A stretch of DNA of 42,730 nt. It comes from a bacterium. GTDB taxonomy: Bacteria > Actinomycetota > Acidimicrobiia > Spongiisociales > JAHEDJ01. Location: positions 1 to 42,730 of the forward strand of contig JAHEDJ010000024.1 of the NCBI GenBank assembly GCA_024641325.1. The letters are read 5' to 3'. Shown here one piece after another: positions 22,529 through 30,593 of the stretch. Below the pieces are notes generated by a model, which was given only the letters and a program-made list of their open reading frames with translations, was not told the origin of the DNA and ran no database searches. Within the stretch, counting starts at the first letter, position 1. Every line of letters starts with the position of its first letter. The position numbers were made by a program, and so were the translations under genes.

Positions 22529-23509
22529 TCAACCGCCGCGAATCACCGTTCCGAGTCCGGCTGCCCGTGCTCTCCGATAGGCCTCAGGGAGGATGGCCGC
22601 GTACTCGCCCCAGATACCGAGCGCCACATAGAGGATGACTTCAGAGTCCGACTGCCTGCCCGGAGCCCGCCCACCGACAATGTCCGGCCATTCGACCGCA
22701 TCCTCTTTCCTCAAGCGACCCTCACCGATCAACTTGACCATCTCCGGGATGCGGTAGCTGACATATTGCCAGCGGTCCACCACCAGGCGATCGGCCGTAT
22801 CGAACAACTCCTCGGCGACCTCCTGGTACGAGCCGAGTCGAGCGACGAATGCACCAGGCTTGACCCATTCCGGTCGAACGTTGACGGCACTGCCGGTCGT
22901 CACGGTCACAACGATGTCCGCCCCGCGGACGGCTTCCTCAGCAGAGTCGACCACGCGGACCGGTGCCTTCAGCTTGCCGGCCATCTCGGATACATACCGG
23001 CTGGCGGCTTCAGGGATGGCGTCGACGATGCGCAGCTCATCGAGGTCGAAGAGATGGTCAACCGCGTCTCCGTGGTGACGGCCGAGAACGCCGGCACCAA
23101 AGATCGTGGCCACTCGAGAATCCGGACGGGCCAGCCGCCGGGCTGTGGCTCCAGTCGACGCACCCGTCTTGAGGCCGGTGATCCAGTCTGCCTCCATGAT
23201 CGCCACCGGGAGCCCGGTCCCGGCATCGAACAGCAACACCTGCGAGTCGGTCGCCGGCAACCCTTTGGCAGGATTGCCTTCAAAGAAACTGAAGCTCTTT
23301 ACATAGGCAAGTTCCTCGCCCGCCATATAACCGGAGAAGGGTTTGAGGAAACCGTTATCCCCCACCGACATGTAGAACTTGTCTCCGGCGACGTCGCCGG
23401 CGGCATCGGCTTCGATTCCGCGCTCGGCCAGTTCAATGGCCTCGGGCATGGCTAACGACTGCCGGACTTCCGCCTCGGTCAAGAACACGAGACCCGGTCG
23501 CTTCAACAC
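22529..23509 (-). CDS. Ornithine cyclodeaminase / mu-crystallin family protein
   Basis: This 326-residue Rossmann enzyme matches the ornithine cyclodeaminase/alanine dehydrogenase-like family. Visible are the substrate-side Lys71 in AYVKSFSFFEGNP, the TGLKTGASTGATARRLARPD helix, and the dinucleotide-binding IFGAGVLGRHH (GAGVLG at 138-143), followed by RIVDA with an Asp after the second strand, which suits NAD(H). Members perform reductive or deaminating chemistry on amino and imino acids. The GTG at 23509 is supported by GAGGAGGT six bases upstream. It is divergent from the HTH regulator gene by 155 bases and is not in an operon. Confidence 0.88.
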   Translation of the reverse strand: MLKRPGLVFLTEAEVRQSLAMPEAIELAERGIEADAAGDVAGDKFYMSVGDNGFLKPFSGYMAGEELAYVKSFSFFEGNPAKGLPATDSQVLLFDAGTGLPVAIMEADWITGLKTGASTGATARRLARPDSRVATIFGAGVLGRHHGDAVDHLFDLDELRIVDAIPEAASRYVSEMAGKLKAPVRVVDSAEEAVRGADIVVTVTTGSAVNVRPEWVKPGAFVARLGSYQEVAEELFDTADRLVVDRWQYVSYRIPEMVKLIGEGRLRKEDAVEWPDIVGGRAPGRQSDSEVILYVALGIWGEYAAILPEAYRRARAAGLGTVIRGG

Positions 23510-23619
23510 CCTGCTACCTCCTCACTGCGAGCGCTGAATGGCGCCCGATGTCGGGATGAATGTACTAGCCGGAAACTCGCGCCGAACCGGTCACCTTGTT
23601 CAAGAGCGCAGGGCTTTAT

Positions 23620-23658
23620 TTGAATCACTTGAACATTCAAACCAATTGAATGTAGGGT
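23620..23658 (+). promoter_or_regulatory. Autoregulatory promoter/operator of the HTH-MFS operon
   Basis: Four TTGAA-type half-sites occur in 32 bases: TTGAAT 23620-23625, TTGAAC 23629-23634, ATTCAA (inverted) 23635-23640 and TTGAAT 23646-23651. TTGAAC also serves as a possible -35, with TAGGGT (23653-23658) as -10 after 18 bases. TAGGGT is six bases before the ATG, so the mRNA should be leaderless. Binding of the encoded regulator here would block the promoter; that is inference. Confidence 0.55.
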
Positions 23659-23664
23659 GATCGC

Positions 23665-24234
23665 ATGATTGATAGCCCGGTCCCCGAAGTGCTCGAAATC
23701 GACACGATGGAAGCCTTCGATGTGCTCCTGTCACCGCAGCGACTGCAGCTGGCGGAGATACTCGCCAAGCCGAAGAGCGCCAAAGAGGCCGCCGACGAAC
23801 TCGGCGTCCCCGTGACCCGCCTCTACTACCACCTCAACGCACTGCTCGACCTCGGTCTCGTCCGGGTGGTCGACGAGCGACCGCGCGGAGCCTTGAAGGA
23901 GCGGATCTTCCAGATCGCCGGCAAGGCGATACGACCGAGCAAGGCATTCCTCGACCGCTACGGACCCGAAGGCATCGCCGAAGTGAGCACACTGGCTTTT
24001 CGCCACGCGGAGACCCGTTTCTTCAGGGCAGCCAAGGCCGGCCTCGTCGGGGTCGAGTCGTCTGGGACGCCCCGGTCCGGCACCATCGGGCTAATGAACC
24101 TGACCCTGACACGAGATCGCCTCAACGACCTGGTCGGGCGAATCGAAGCAATCGTGGAGGAGTTCCGCAACGACGATGGAGAAACACCCGTCTCCCTCTT
24201 TCAATCCGTTCACATAAGGGAGACCCAGAATTGA
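23665..24234 (+). CDS. ArsR-like winged-helix transcriptional regulator
   Basis: The 189-residue protein carries an ArsR-type winged helix at about residues 18-75: LLSPQRLQLAEILAKPKSAK, then EAADELGVPVTRLYYHLNAL and LDLGLVRVVDERPRGALKER. The C-terminal 100 residues are helical, probably for dimerisation or ligand binding; no cysteine metal site is present. The last codons overlap the start of the MFS gene in the sequence TTGA, so translation is coupled and the regulator very likely controls that exporter. Half-sites of TTGAA type overlap its own promoter. The ATG start is set by the TAGGGT box six bases before it. Confidence 0.85.
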   Translation: MIDSPVPEVLEIDTMEAFDVLLSPQRLQLAEILAKPKSAKEAADELGVPVTRLYYHLNALLDLGLVRVVDERPRGALKERIFQIAGKAIRPSKAFLDRYGPEGIAEVSTLAFRHAETRFFRAAKAGLVGVESSGTPRSGTIGLMNLTLTRDRLNDLVGRIEAIVEEFRNDDGETPVSLFQSVHIRETQN

Positions 24235-25484
24235 GCGACCTCAGGCAACTGCTACAGATTCCCGATTTTCGCAAGCTGTGGCTGGCGCAGGCAATCTCGT
24301 ACTTCGGCGACAGCCTCACGATCTTCGGACTCTTGTTTCTAGTCCAACGATTGACCGGGAGTGCAGCAAGCGTGGCCGGAATCCTGATCTCGATGTCCCT
24401 ACCTATGCTGGTTGTTGGACTCGGTGCCGGCGTGTGGGTCGACCGCCTCAACCGCAAACACATCATGATCTGGAGCGACGTCATCCGGGCGCTACTGGTG
24501 CCCGTCTTCCTCTTCGTTCGGAGCGCCGATCAGGTGTGGATCCTCTATGTGGTTGCCTTCCTGGTGGCATCCGTCGGCTCGGTATTCGCCCCGGCCAGAG
24601 GGGCGCTCGTTCCGAAAATCGTCGGTATGGACCGACTGATGGCCGCCAATTCGATCAGCGAGTCGTCCAGGGTTCTCTTCGCTGTTCTCGGCACTGCCGC
24701 TGCCGGGCTGCTGGTGGGCCTGTTCGACGGCTTCGATGTCGCCTTCACCGTAGACGCGCTGACGTTCGTCGCCTCGGCAGCACTCGTCGGGAGGATGGGA
24801 GTGTCGGGCTCGGTGGACAAGGCCAATGGCTCTGTTGCACGCCCGTCGGTTCTCTCGGAGTTCGCCGCCGGAATGCGGGTGATCCGTGGATCACGCCTCC
24901 TCAAGGGCATGCTCGTCGGCGCAGGTATCACGATGTTCGGCCTGGGGGCAGTAAATGCATTGCTGGTGCCGTTCGTGATCGGCGAACTCGGACTCAAGGA
25001 AACCTGGTTCGGCCTGCTCGAAGCTTCACAGTCGACGTCGATGATTCTCGCCGGTGCCCTCGCGGCCGTATTGGCCACCAGGTTGAAGCCAACCACGATC
25101 ATCCCCATCGCCCTGGCAGTCACCGGAATCGTCGTGGGCCTCTTCGCGGGGATCACCTCGGTGTGGGAGTTGGGCGGACTGTTGTTCATCATTGGCTGGT
25201 TCGTAACACCGATGCAGGCGTCGTTTTCGACCATCATTCAAACGGAGACACCGCCGGAAATGCTCGGTCGCACCGGGTCGGCTCTGAACGCCGCGTTGAC
25301 AGGCTCGAACGTCGCATCGATGGCGATCGCCGGAGGTGTCGCTGCGATCATCGGCGTTCGCAGCGTCTTCCTTGTCGGCGGAGTCGTGATTCTCATCTCG
25401 GCCGCGGTGATCACCTTGATGTTTCGGGGTGGCGAGGTTGCCGACCTGCCTCTTGAAGTCGAAGCTCAGCCTGAAGTCGCCTAG
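24231..25484 (+). CDS. MFS transporter (MefA/EntS-like exporter group)
   Basis: This 417-residue protein has about 12 hydrophobic helices and the N-terminal pattern LLQIPDFRKLWLAQAISYFG of the drug- and siderophore-exporter group that includes MefA and EntS. Motif A is recognisable as WVDRLNRKHIMIWSD between helices 2 and 3. It starts with TTG at 24231, which overlaps the stop of the upstream regulator in TTGA; AAGGGAG lies nearby. Together they form a regulator-exporter unit, which usually exports a toxic compound that is also sensed by the regulator. The substrate is unknown. It is convergent with a second MFS gene of the same group. Confidence 0.88.
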   Translation: MSDLRQLLQIPDFRKLWLAQAISYFGDSLTIFGLLFLVQRLTGSAASVAGILISMSLPMLVVGLGAGVWVDRLNRKHIMIWSDVIRALLVPVFLFVRSADQVWILYVVAFLVASVGSVFAPARGALVPKIVGMDRLMAANSISESSRVLFAVLGTAAAGLLVGLFDGFDVAFTVDALTFVASAALVGRMGVSGSVDKANGSVARPSVLSEFAAGMRVIRGSRLLKGMLVGAGITMFGLGAVNALLVPFVIGELGLKETWFGLLEASQSTSMILAGALAAVLATRLKPTTIIPIALAVTGIVVGLFAGITSVWELGGLLFIIGWFVTPMQASFSTIIQTETPPEMLGRTGSALNAALTGSNVASMAIAGGVAAIIGVRSVFLVGGVVILISAAVITLMFRGGEVADLPLEVEAQPEVA

Positions 25485-25521
25485 AAAGAGATCGACTCCT
25501 GCGAGTGTTCGGCAATCGACC

Positions 25522-26838
25522 TCAGCTCGGAAGTCGAACCGGTTCGAAGTCAGGGATCTCAGCTTCGAGGTTCTTGATCCTCGGATGATTCAGCGCAACT
25601 GCCACCGTGGCTATCGCAAACAAACCGGCTAGAGCAAACATCAATCCGATCCCCCGGCCGGGACCGGAGCCGAATACGCCGCCCAGCAAGCCCGAAGCGT
25701 CGAGCATCAACGGCTCGAAGAGACGATCGGCGAGCACCCCGGCCAGCAGAAAGGCGATAGGAGAAGCCGCAATCGCCGAGACCTGGCGGATGGCAAACAC
25801 CCGGCCCTGAAGTTCGGGCGGGACTTTGGATTGCCAGATCGACTGACTGCTCCCTCCGGCGATCGGATGGGTTCCGTTCATCAGAAGAATGCCGGCAACG
25901 ACGAATCCCACGACGGGTTGGATTCCCATCAGGACGAGGCCAACGCCCATTGCCATGATCGGGTAGTAGACGCCGGCGATCCTGTTCCTGGGGCCGCCCC
26001 AGGCGCTCAGCGCCAGGCTGCCGAGCACGACGCCACCCGACCCGATTGAGACGATCAAGCCGGCGGTCTGCTCGGTCGTCACGTTCAGCAGCAGCGGGAT
26101 GATCAGGACGCCCTGGAAAGCAAACGCGAAGTTCACCATGACGAAAGACAACATCAGGATGAAGAGGGCGCGGCGCTCGAGAACGAAGTCGAGGCCCTCC
26201 CGGGCCTCCAGCGCAAGGCCGCGTAACCCGCGCCCGCGCCGCTCACTCTTCTGGGCCGCCGGGAACCGCACGGCGAGAAGCGTTCCGACCGCGAAGAGGA
26301 AAGTTACGAAGTCGACAACGAAGATGAGCCCGAGGCCCTGCCAGACGATGGCTGCTGCCGCCACCACCGGCGCGGCGATACCGCCAATGCTTCCCGCCAA
26401 CTGGACCAGGCCCGAACCCCGTGCGTAGTGCTCCTTGGGGATGAGCAAGGTGGTAGCCGCCGAATAGGCAGGGAACTGGAATGCCCTGAAGACGCCGCTG
26501 AACGACAGACCGATGTAGAGATGCCATGTCTCCAGATTCCCGGCAACGACGAGAAGCATGATCGCCAGGGTCCCGAGTGCAGCCCCGGCATCGGCGAGGA
26601 TCATCGCCCAGCGGCGATCCCACCGATCGATCAGCGCCCCGGCGAATGGAGTGACCAACAGCATCGGCACCCTGGCGGCCGTGACGATGAGAGCCAGCTG
26701 CAGCGCGGAGCCGGTTTCTCGATAGACCCAGATCGCCAGGCCGAAGCCGGTCATCGCCGACCCGAGGTTCGAAACGAGCTGACCGAGCCACACAATCCCG
26801 AAGGTTTTGAATCCGGGTATCCGAAGGAGTTCTCTCAC
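25522..26838 (-). CDS. MFS transporter (second MefA/EntS-like exporter)
   Basis: This 438-residue, roughly 12-helix protein belongs to the same group as its convergent neighbour: LLRIPGFKTFGIVWLGQLVS at the N-terminus and motif A as LIDRWDRRWAMILAD. The start is GTG at 26838. The gene is divergent from a MarR regulator, and the two promoters share one palindrome (26867-26876), a standard arrangement for a MarR-controlled exporter. The C-terminal 30 residues are hydrophilic (HPRIKNLEAEIPDFEPVRLP). It probably exports an antimicrobial or a metabolite; the substrate is unknown. Confidence 0.88.
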   Translation of the reverse strand: MRELLRIPGFKTFGIVWLGQLVSNLGSAMTGFGLAIWVYRETGSALQLALIVTAARVPMLLVTPFAGALIDRWDRRWAMILADAGAALGTLAIMLLVVAGNLETWHLYIGLSFSGVFRAFQFPAYSAATTLLIPKEHYARGSGLVQLAGSIGGIAAPVVAAAAIVWQGLGLIFVVDFVTFLFAVGTLLAVRFPAAQKSERRGRGLRGLALEAREGLDFVLERRALFILMLSFVMVNFAFAFQGVLIIPLLLNVTTEQTAGLIVSIGSGGVVLGSLALSAWGGPRNRIAGVYYPIMAMGVGLVLMGIQPVVGFVVAGILLMNGTHPIAGGSSQSIWQSKVPPELQGRVFAIRQVSAIAASPIAFLLAGVLADRLFEPLMLDASGLLGGVFGSGPGRGIGLMFALAGLFAIATVAVALNHPRIKNLEAEIPDFEPVRLPS

Positions 26839-26866
26839 TGCAATCTGCTTCGCTAGATTAGTTTTC

Positions 26867-26876
26867 TAGTATACTA
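26867..26876. promoter_or_regulatory. Shared divergent promoter palindrome (MarR/MFS)
   Basis: TAGTATACTA is a perfect ten-base palindrome. It contains TATACT on both strands (plus 26870-26875, minus 26868-26873), so the -10 boxes of the two divergent genes overlap in it. A TAGACG at 26890-26895 on the minus strand is a possible -35 at 16 bases. A MarR dimer on the palindrome would shut both promoters; this is inference. Confidence 0.6.
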
Positions 26877-26912
26877 TATGCGAAGACAGCGTCTAGTGCG
26901 AGAATGTAGGCC

Positions 26913-27362
26913 ATGGGACACGACCAGCAGCCTCTCTGGCGTCAGGTAGCGGCACACACGCTGCACGCCTCCTTTCTCCTCAAGGCGAAGATAGAAGAAG
27001 TACTCCAGCGAGAAACAGGGCTGTTGCTCGCGGATCACGAGGCGTTGCTCAATCTCGAACATGCCGAGCACCCGCCCCGCATGTCCGACATCGCCCAGCG
27101 CTTGACCCTTTCCCCCGGCGGCACAACCAAGGTCATCGATCGGCTCGAGGCGCTCGGCTACGTGGCCAGAAGCCCCGACCCTGCCGACAGGCGGGCAACC
27201 GTGGTCGAGATCACTCCGGAAGGCCGGGGAGCACACGCGCGGACCCGGAAAGTCGTTGACGCTGAGCTGGAGGCCGCCTGGGCGAAGCACATGACGGAGT
27301 CCGAAGCGAAGATCATTGTCGAGGTAATGGAGCGGGTCCTCGACGACCACCTCCACGGTTGA
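26913..27362 (+). CDS. MarR-family transcriptional regulator
   Basis: This 149-residue protein is a standard MarR dimer subunit: an N-terminal dimerisation helix, the winged helix from about 45 to 100 (ISDIAQRLTL-like MSDIAQRLTLSPGGTTKVID, then RLEALGYVARSPDPADRRA), and the wing motif DPADRR with VVEITPEG. The C-terminal helices (AKIIVEVMERVLDDHL) complete the dimer interface. It is divergent from the MFS gene at 25522 and most likely represses it. The ATG at 26913 has only a weak GTAGG close by; a leader of about 30 bases from the shared promoter is expected. It converges with the MBL gene, with 16 bases between stops. Confidence 0.9.
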   Translation: MGHDQQPLWRQVAAHTLHASFLLKAKIEEVLQRETGLLLADHEALLNLEHAEHPPRMSDIAQRLTLSPGGTTKVIDRLEALGYVARSPDPADRRATVVEITPEGRGAHARTRKVVDAELEAAWAKHMTESEAKIIVEVMERVLDDHLHG

Positions 27363-27382
27363 CCGCTTCCGGGTCGGGTCAA
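27359..27382. terminator. Small hairpin between convergent MarR and MBL genes
   Basis: TTGACC (27359-27364) and GGTCAA (27377-27382) can pair across a 12-base loop and overlap both stop codons. It may serve as a bidirectional terminator, though the stem is short. Confidence 0.35.
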
Positions 27383-28068
27383 AGCGACGTTTCCACGAAA
27401 CGCCGAAACGCTCCCACGGCAGAGCTCTTCAATGGTGATGAATGGCCGAACATGGCGACGTCGAACTCGACCTCTGCGATTTGGCGGAGGCTGGCATCGA
27501 ACGTCGGCGTCGAGCGGTTCATGAAACCCCGCTTGATCTCCCCCCGTTTGGTGGCAACCGCCGCATCACCGACGAACAGCACCCCACCGGCCCTATCGAG
27601 CAAGAACGAAACGTGGCCCGGGGTGTGCCCGGGCGTGTCGATGACGGACAGGCCCTCCGGCAAAGCGTCATCAGCACCCTCCCCGACCATGTGATCCACC
27701 TCAACCGGATCCGCACCGGGCATGAGCCGGAACACCGGCTTGAGGAAGGGCAATCTGTCGAGAAACAGCGGATGTGGTGTCGCCTCGTCCCCACGGATGG
27801 CGGCCGCATCGACTGCGGATGAGAAGAGCGGGGCATCGGTCTTCTGTTTGAGAACAGCCGCGGTCCCGAAGTGATCCACGTGTGCGTGGGTGATGGCTAT
27901 CGCGCGGACGTCCTCCAGAGACCGGCCGATCGAAGCGAGCACGTTGACAATGGCGCCGTCGCGTTTCGGCAGCCCGGTGTCGACAAGAGTGACTCCATCG
28001 TCTCCATCGATGATGAACGACCTCGAGTATCCAGATACCTCGTGTACGCCGGCAACGATTGATTCCAC
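27379..28068 (-). CDS. Metallo-beta-lactamase-fold hydrolase
   Basis: This 229-residue MBL-fold protein has the metal motif HAHVDH (His61, His63, Asp65, His66), a third-strand His in TPGHTPGHV, the bridging Asp in LFVGDAAV and the last His in FGHSSP. The compact size and GHTPGHVSFLL resemble glyoxalase-II-like and lactonase-like hydrolases. The natural substrate is unknown. Its ATG lies six bases after a TACCTT box on the minus strand, and it is divergent from the third MFS gene by only 59 bases, so the two leaderless promoters are almost back to back. Confidence 0.88.
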   Translation of the reverse strand: MESIVAGVHEVSGYSRSFIIDGDDGVTLVDTGLPKRDGAIVNVLASIGRSLEDVRAIAITHAHVDHFGTAAVLKQKTDAPLFSSAVDAAAIRGDEATPHPLFLDRLPFLKPVFRLMPGADPVEVDHMVGEGADDALPEGLSVIDTPGHTPGHVSFLLDRAGGVLFVGDAAVATKRGEIKRGFMNRSTPTFDASLRQIAEVEFDVAMFGHSSPLKSSAVGAFRRFVETSL

Positions 28069-28074
28069 GCCGGA

Positions 28075-28080
28075 AAGGTA
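28075..28080 (-). promoter_or_regulatory. Leaderless -10 element of the MBL gene
   Basis: On the minus strand TACCTT is followed by TCCGGC and the ATG at 28068. Spacing is six bases and no ribosome binding site is present. Confidence 0.5.
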
Positions 28081-28115
28081 GCAATGATCACAACGAATGA
28101 GGAGACAATGACCGA

Positions 28116-28121
28116 TAGGAT
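28116..28121 (+). promoter_or_regulatory. Leaderless -10 element of the third MFS gene
   Basis: TAGGAT lies six bases before the GTG at 28128. GATAGGATC at this place is identical to the element in front of the SDR gene at 21716. Confidence 0.6.
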
Positions 28122-28127
28122 CGACCG

Positions 28128-29294
28128 GTGCATCAGCCGTCCCTACCCCGCCTTCTCGTCGTGGCTGTACTCGTGGTTACCGCGAGCACGCAGGCCGTCT
28201 TCTTGCTCGGGGCCGCTTTCGTCCAGATTGGTCCGGAACTCGACCTGGGCCCGGTCGGCCTCGGCGCGCTGACCGCAGCCTTCTTTCTGACCGCCTCCGC
28301 CAGCTCTACACCGCTCGGGCATTGGGTAGCGCGGGTCGGCTGGCAGCGTGCAATGGTCGTCAACACCCGGATCTCCGCATTGCTGCTGTTGACGATCGCC
28401 GCGTTGGCGCGCAACGTCTGGACTTTGGCGGGACTCCTGGTTGCAGCCGCCGCCATCTATGGTGCCGCCAATCCCGCGGCCAACCAGGCACTGGCCGATC
28501 ACACCGACCCTGCCAGACGGGCAACCATCTTTGGAGCGAAACATGCGGGAATCCCCAGTTCAACGCTGCTCGCCGGTCTGGCGGTGCCGATCGTCATCGT
28601 GCAGTTTGGGTGGCGATGGGCCTATGTAGCTGCGGCAGGGCTCGCCGTGGGCGTGTCGTTTCTTATCCCGAGAGCGGAGTTCAAGGCCAACGATCTCGGT
28701 CATCCGGCAGCCGGGTCGGATTCGGTTCCGCGCCCCTTGTCCACCAGACAGCTTCTCGCCCTCGGGATCGGTTCGGCGTTCGCCACCTGGGGAGCCATTG
28801 CGCTCGGGACCTTCCTCGTCTCGGCATCCGTGGCTACCGGCATGTCGGAGTCGGCCGCCGGAACCCTCCAATTTGCGGGGTCCGGGGTTTCGATCGGCGC
28901 CCGGATCTTGTACGGGGTAGCCGCCGATCGACGTGGGAGTGGAGGGTTCAGCGGAATCGTGGCACTGACTGCCGCAGGTGCCCTCGCTTTCCTCGCCTTG
29001 CCTCTGACCGGCGAGGCTCTGTTCGCCGTCCTCGTGATCTTTGCGTTCGCCACCGGTTGGGCCTGGCCCGGGCTCATGACTTTTGCAGTTGTGAATGCCA
29101 ATCGCGGCACAGTGGCCGCCTCTTCATCGATCACTCAGGCGGGCATCTTCTTGGGAGCCGGAGCCGGACCGTTGATCCTCGGAGCTGCGATAGAACGGTG
29201 GTCGTACGACGGAGCGTGGATCGCTGCCGGCCTCGGTCTGATTGTCTCATCCCTGGTCATCGCGTCGGTCGGAGCGCGACGACCGGCCCATTGA
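28128..29294 (+). CDS. MFS transporter, third type
   Basis: This 388-residue, roughly 12-helix protein differs from the two MefA/EntS-like exporters. It begins LPRLLVVAVLVVTASTQAVF, has motif A-like GHWVARVGWQRAMVVN between helices 2 and 3, and short loops throughout, ending SVGARRPAH. It resembles the general MFS_1 families that include cyanate and sugar transporters. No regulator is directly attached. The GTG start is set by a TAGGAT box six bases upstream. Its 3' end is convergent with the second MBL gene with ten bases between stop codons. Confidence 0.85.
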   Translation: MHQPSLPRLLVVAVLVVTASTQAVFLLGAAFVQIGPELDLGPVGLGALTAAFFLTASASSTPLGHWVARVGWQRAMVVNTRISALLLLTIAALARNVWTLAGLLVAAAAIYGAANPAANQALADHTDPARRATIFGAKHAGIPSSTLLAGLAVPIVIVQFGWRWAYVAAAGLAVGVSFLIPRAEFKANDLGHPAAGSDSVPRPLSTRQLLALGIGSAFATWGAIALGTFLVSASVATGMSESAAGTLQFAGSGVSIGARILYGVAADRRGSGGFSGIVALTAAGALAFLALPLTGEALFAVLVIFAFATGWAWPGLMTFAVVNANRGTVAASSSITQAGIFLGAGAGPLILGAAIERWSYDGAWIAAGLGLIVSSLVIASVGARRPAH

Positions 29295-29304
29295 AGGAGC
29301 AAGC

Positions 29305-30132
29305 CTAAACCTCGATGGTGGCGCCTGCCAGACCCGGCACCAGATCAAAAGGCAGATCTCGATCTCCCTTCAAATCATCCATGAGTTGATCGATCAGCTC
29401 ATCCGTATGGTCCGGTTCATGATGGAACATCACCAACTTCCCAACGCCGGCCATCTTTGCGAAATCTGCCGTATGGGTGAGGGTGCTGTGACCCCACCCG
29501 ACCCTGCTCTTGTACTCCTCGTCGGTGTACTGGGTGTCATGAATGAGCACGTCGACACCCTCGGCCAATCCGAATCCCGATGTCCACACGGGTTCCGAAA
29601 CCAGGTTCTCACTGCCAAGCGCCGGTTCATGATCCGGTAGATAGGCGAGACTTCGCCCGTCGGCCGACACCCGATAACCGAGTGCTCGCCCGGAGTGAAT
29701 GATCAAATCAGAGGTGACTGAAAAAGGCCCAATCGAGAAATCCTCGGACCCGATCTCGTGAAGGATGAGGTTGGGAAGATCACGGAGATGGACCGGGAAC
29801 AACGGCGGAGAAAGGTATCTACCGAGGCGGGCCGCCAAAGGTCGATGGGATGATTTCGGCCCCCAGATGTGGACCTCGATGTCGGGATTGAAGAGCGAGT
29901 TGAGAAACCCGAGTCCCTGGATGTGGTCCATGTGAAGGTGGGTGAGCAGCACGTGAACCGGAGCGGAAGTCATCGCCGGCGAGGCGTGAACGATGCCCGA
30001 CCCGGCGTCCAGCAGGAGCACAGTGCCGTTATCTGCGCACACCTCGACGGCCGACGTGTCGCCACCGTAGCGAACGGTGGCGGGTCCTGCCCGACCCACC
30101 GAACCCCGGGTGCCGAGAAGAGTGGCTTTCAA
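29305..30132 (-). CDS. MBL-fold metallohydrolase (phosphodiesterase/RNase Z-like)
   Basis: The 275-residue product has the metal motif HLHMDH (His65, His67, Asp69, His70), an HDTQYTDEEY strand, a GWGHST loop and the final VMFHHEPDHTDE. Its opening, LLGTRGSV with a following RYGGDTSAVEV, is like the phosphodiesterase and ribonuclease Z branch rather than the lactamase branch. The start is TTG at 30132, overlapping the stop of the upstream PAS gene in TTGA, with GGGAG eight bases before it. The tight coupling suggests that the PAS protein senses or reports on something linked to the hydrolase activity, perhaps a cyclic nucleotide; this last point is inference. Confidence 0.85.
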   Translation of the reverse strand: MKATLLGTRGSVGRAGPATVRYGGDTSAVEVCADNGTVLLLDAGSGIVHASPAMTSAPVHVLLTHLHMDHIQGLGFLNSLFNPDIEVHIWGPKSSHRPLAARLGRYLSPPLFPVHLRDLPNLILHEIGSEDFSIGPFSVTSDLIIHSGRALGYRVSADGRSLAYLPDHEPALGSENLVSEPVWTSGFGLAEGVDVLIHDTQYTDEEYKSRVGWGHSTLTHTADFAKMAGVGKLVMFHHEPDHTDELIDQLMDDLKGDRDLPFDLVPGLAGATIEV

Positions 30133-30524
30133 TCTTTGAGCTCCCAGAAGGTAGCCAGCGCTCCGACCCTGCGGTCACCCACTCCGACCAGTGGAATAGC
30201 AGTCACTCCGATGACCCGCCAAACCCCGTCGAAAGATCGGATCCGCATCGGTCGATGAGCCGGAAGCCAATCCCTGAGAGCTATCACGAGGGGCAGATCA
30301 CTCGCAGGCATTTCGGTTCCGTCCAGATCCTCGGTCACAAAACGCTCGGCCAGGGCAGAAGCAGGCATCTCGCCTGCCTCGCCGAACCGCACTCCAAGGA
30401 TCCCTTCCGCTGGTTCGTTATAGAACACGAGGTTCCCGAGCGCATCGGTAATCCACACGGGATGGGACATCGACTCGGCGAGGCGCCTTGCCAGTATCAG
30501 CTCAATCGGATGTTGGGTCGCCAT
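30129..30524 (-). CDS. Single-domain PAS protein
   Basis: This 131-residue protein is essentially one PAS domain: LAESMSHPVWITDALGNLVF, then YNEPAEGILG, a central helical part, RIRSFDGVWRVIGVTAIPL and the last strand GALATFWEL. No output domain is attached. PAS folds bind small ligands or haem or flavin cofactors, or mediate dimerisation. GGGGGAG stands just before the ATG. It is translationally coupled with the MBL hydrolase gene through a four-base TTGA overlap. Ligand and partner are unknown. Confidence 0.85.
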   Translation of the reverse strand: MATQHPIELILARRLAESMSHPVWITDALGNLVFYNEPAEGILGVRFGEAGEMPASALAERFVTEDLDGTEMPASDLPLVIALRDWLPAHRPMRIRSFDGVWRVIGVTAIPLVGVGDRRVGALATFWELKD

Positions 30525-30593
30525 GTCTCCCCCGAGATCGTGGGCGGAGTCTACGCCAAGAAACTTGGTAAGGCACTGGATCTGTCCGGCCCT

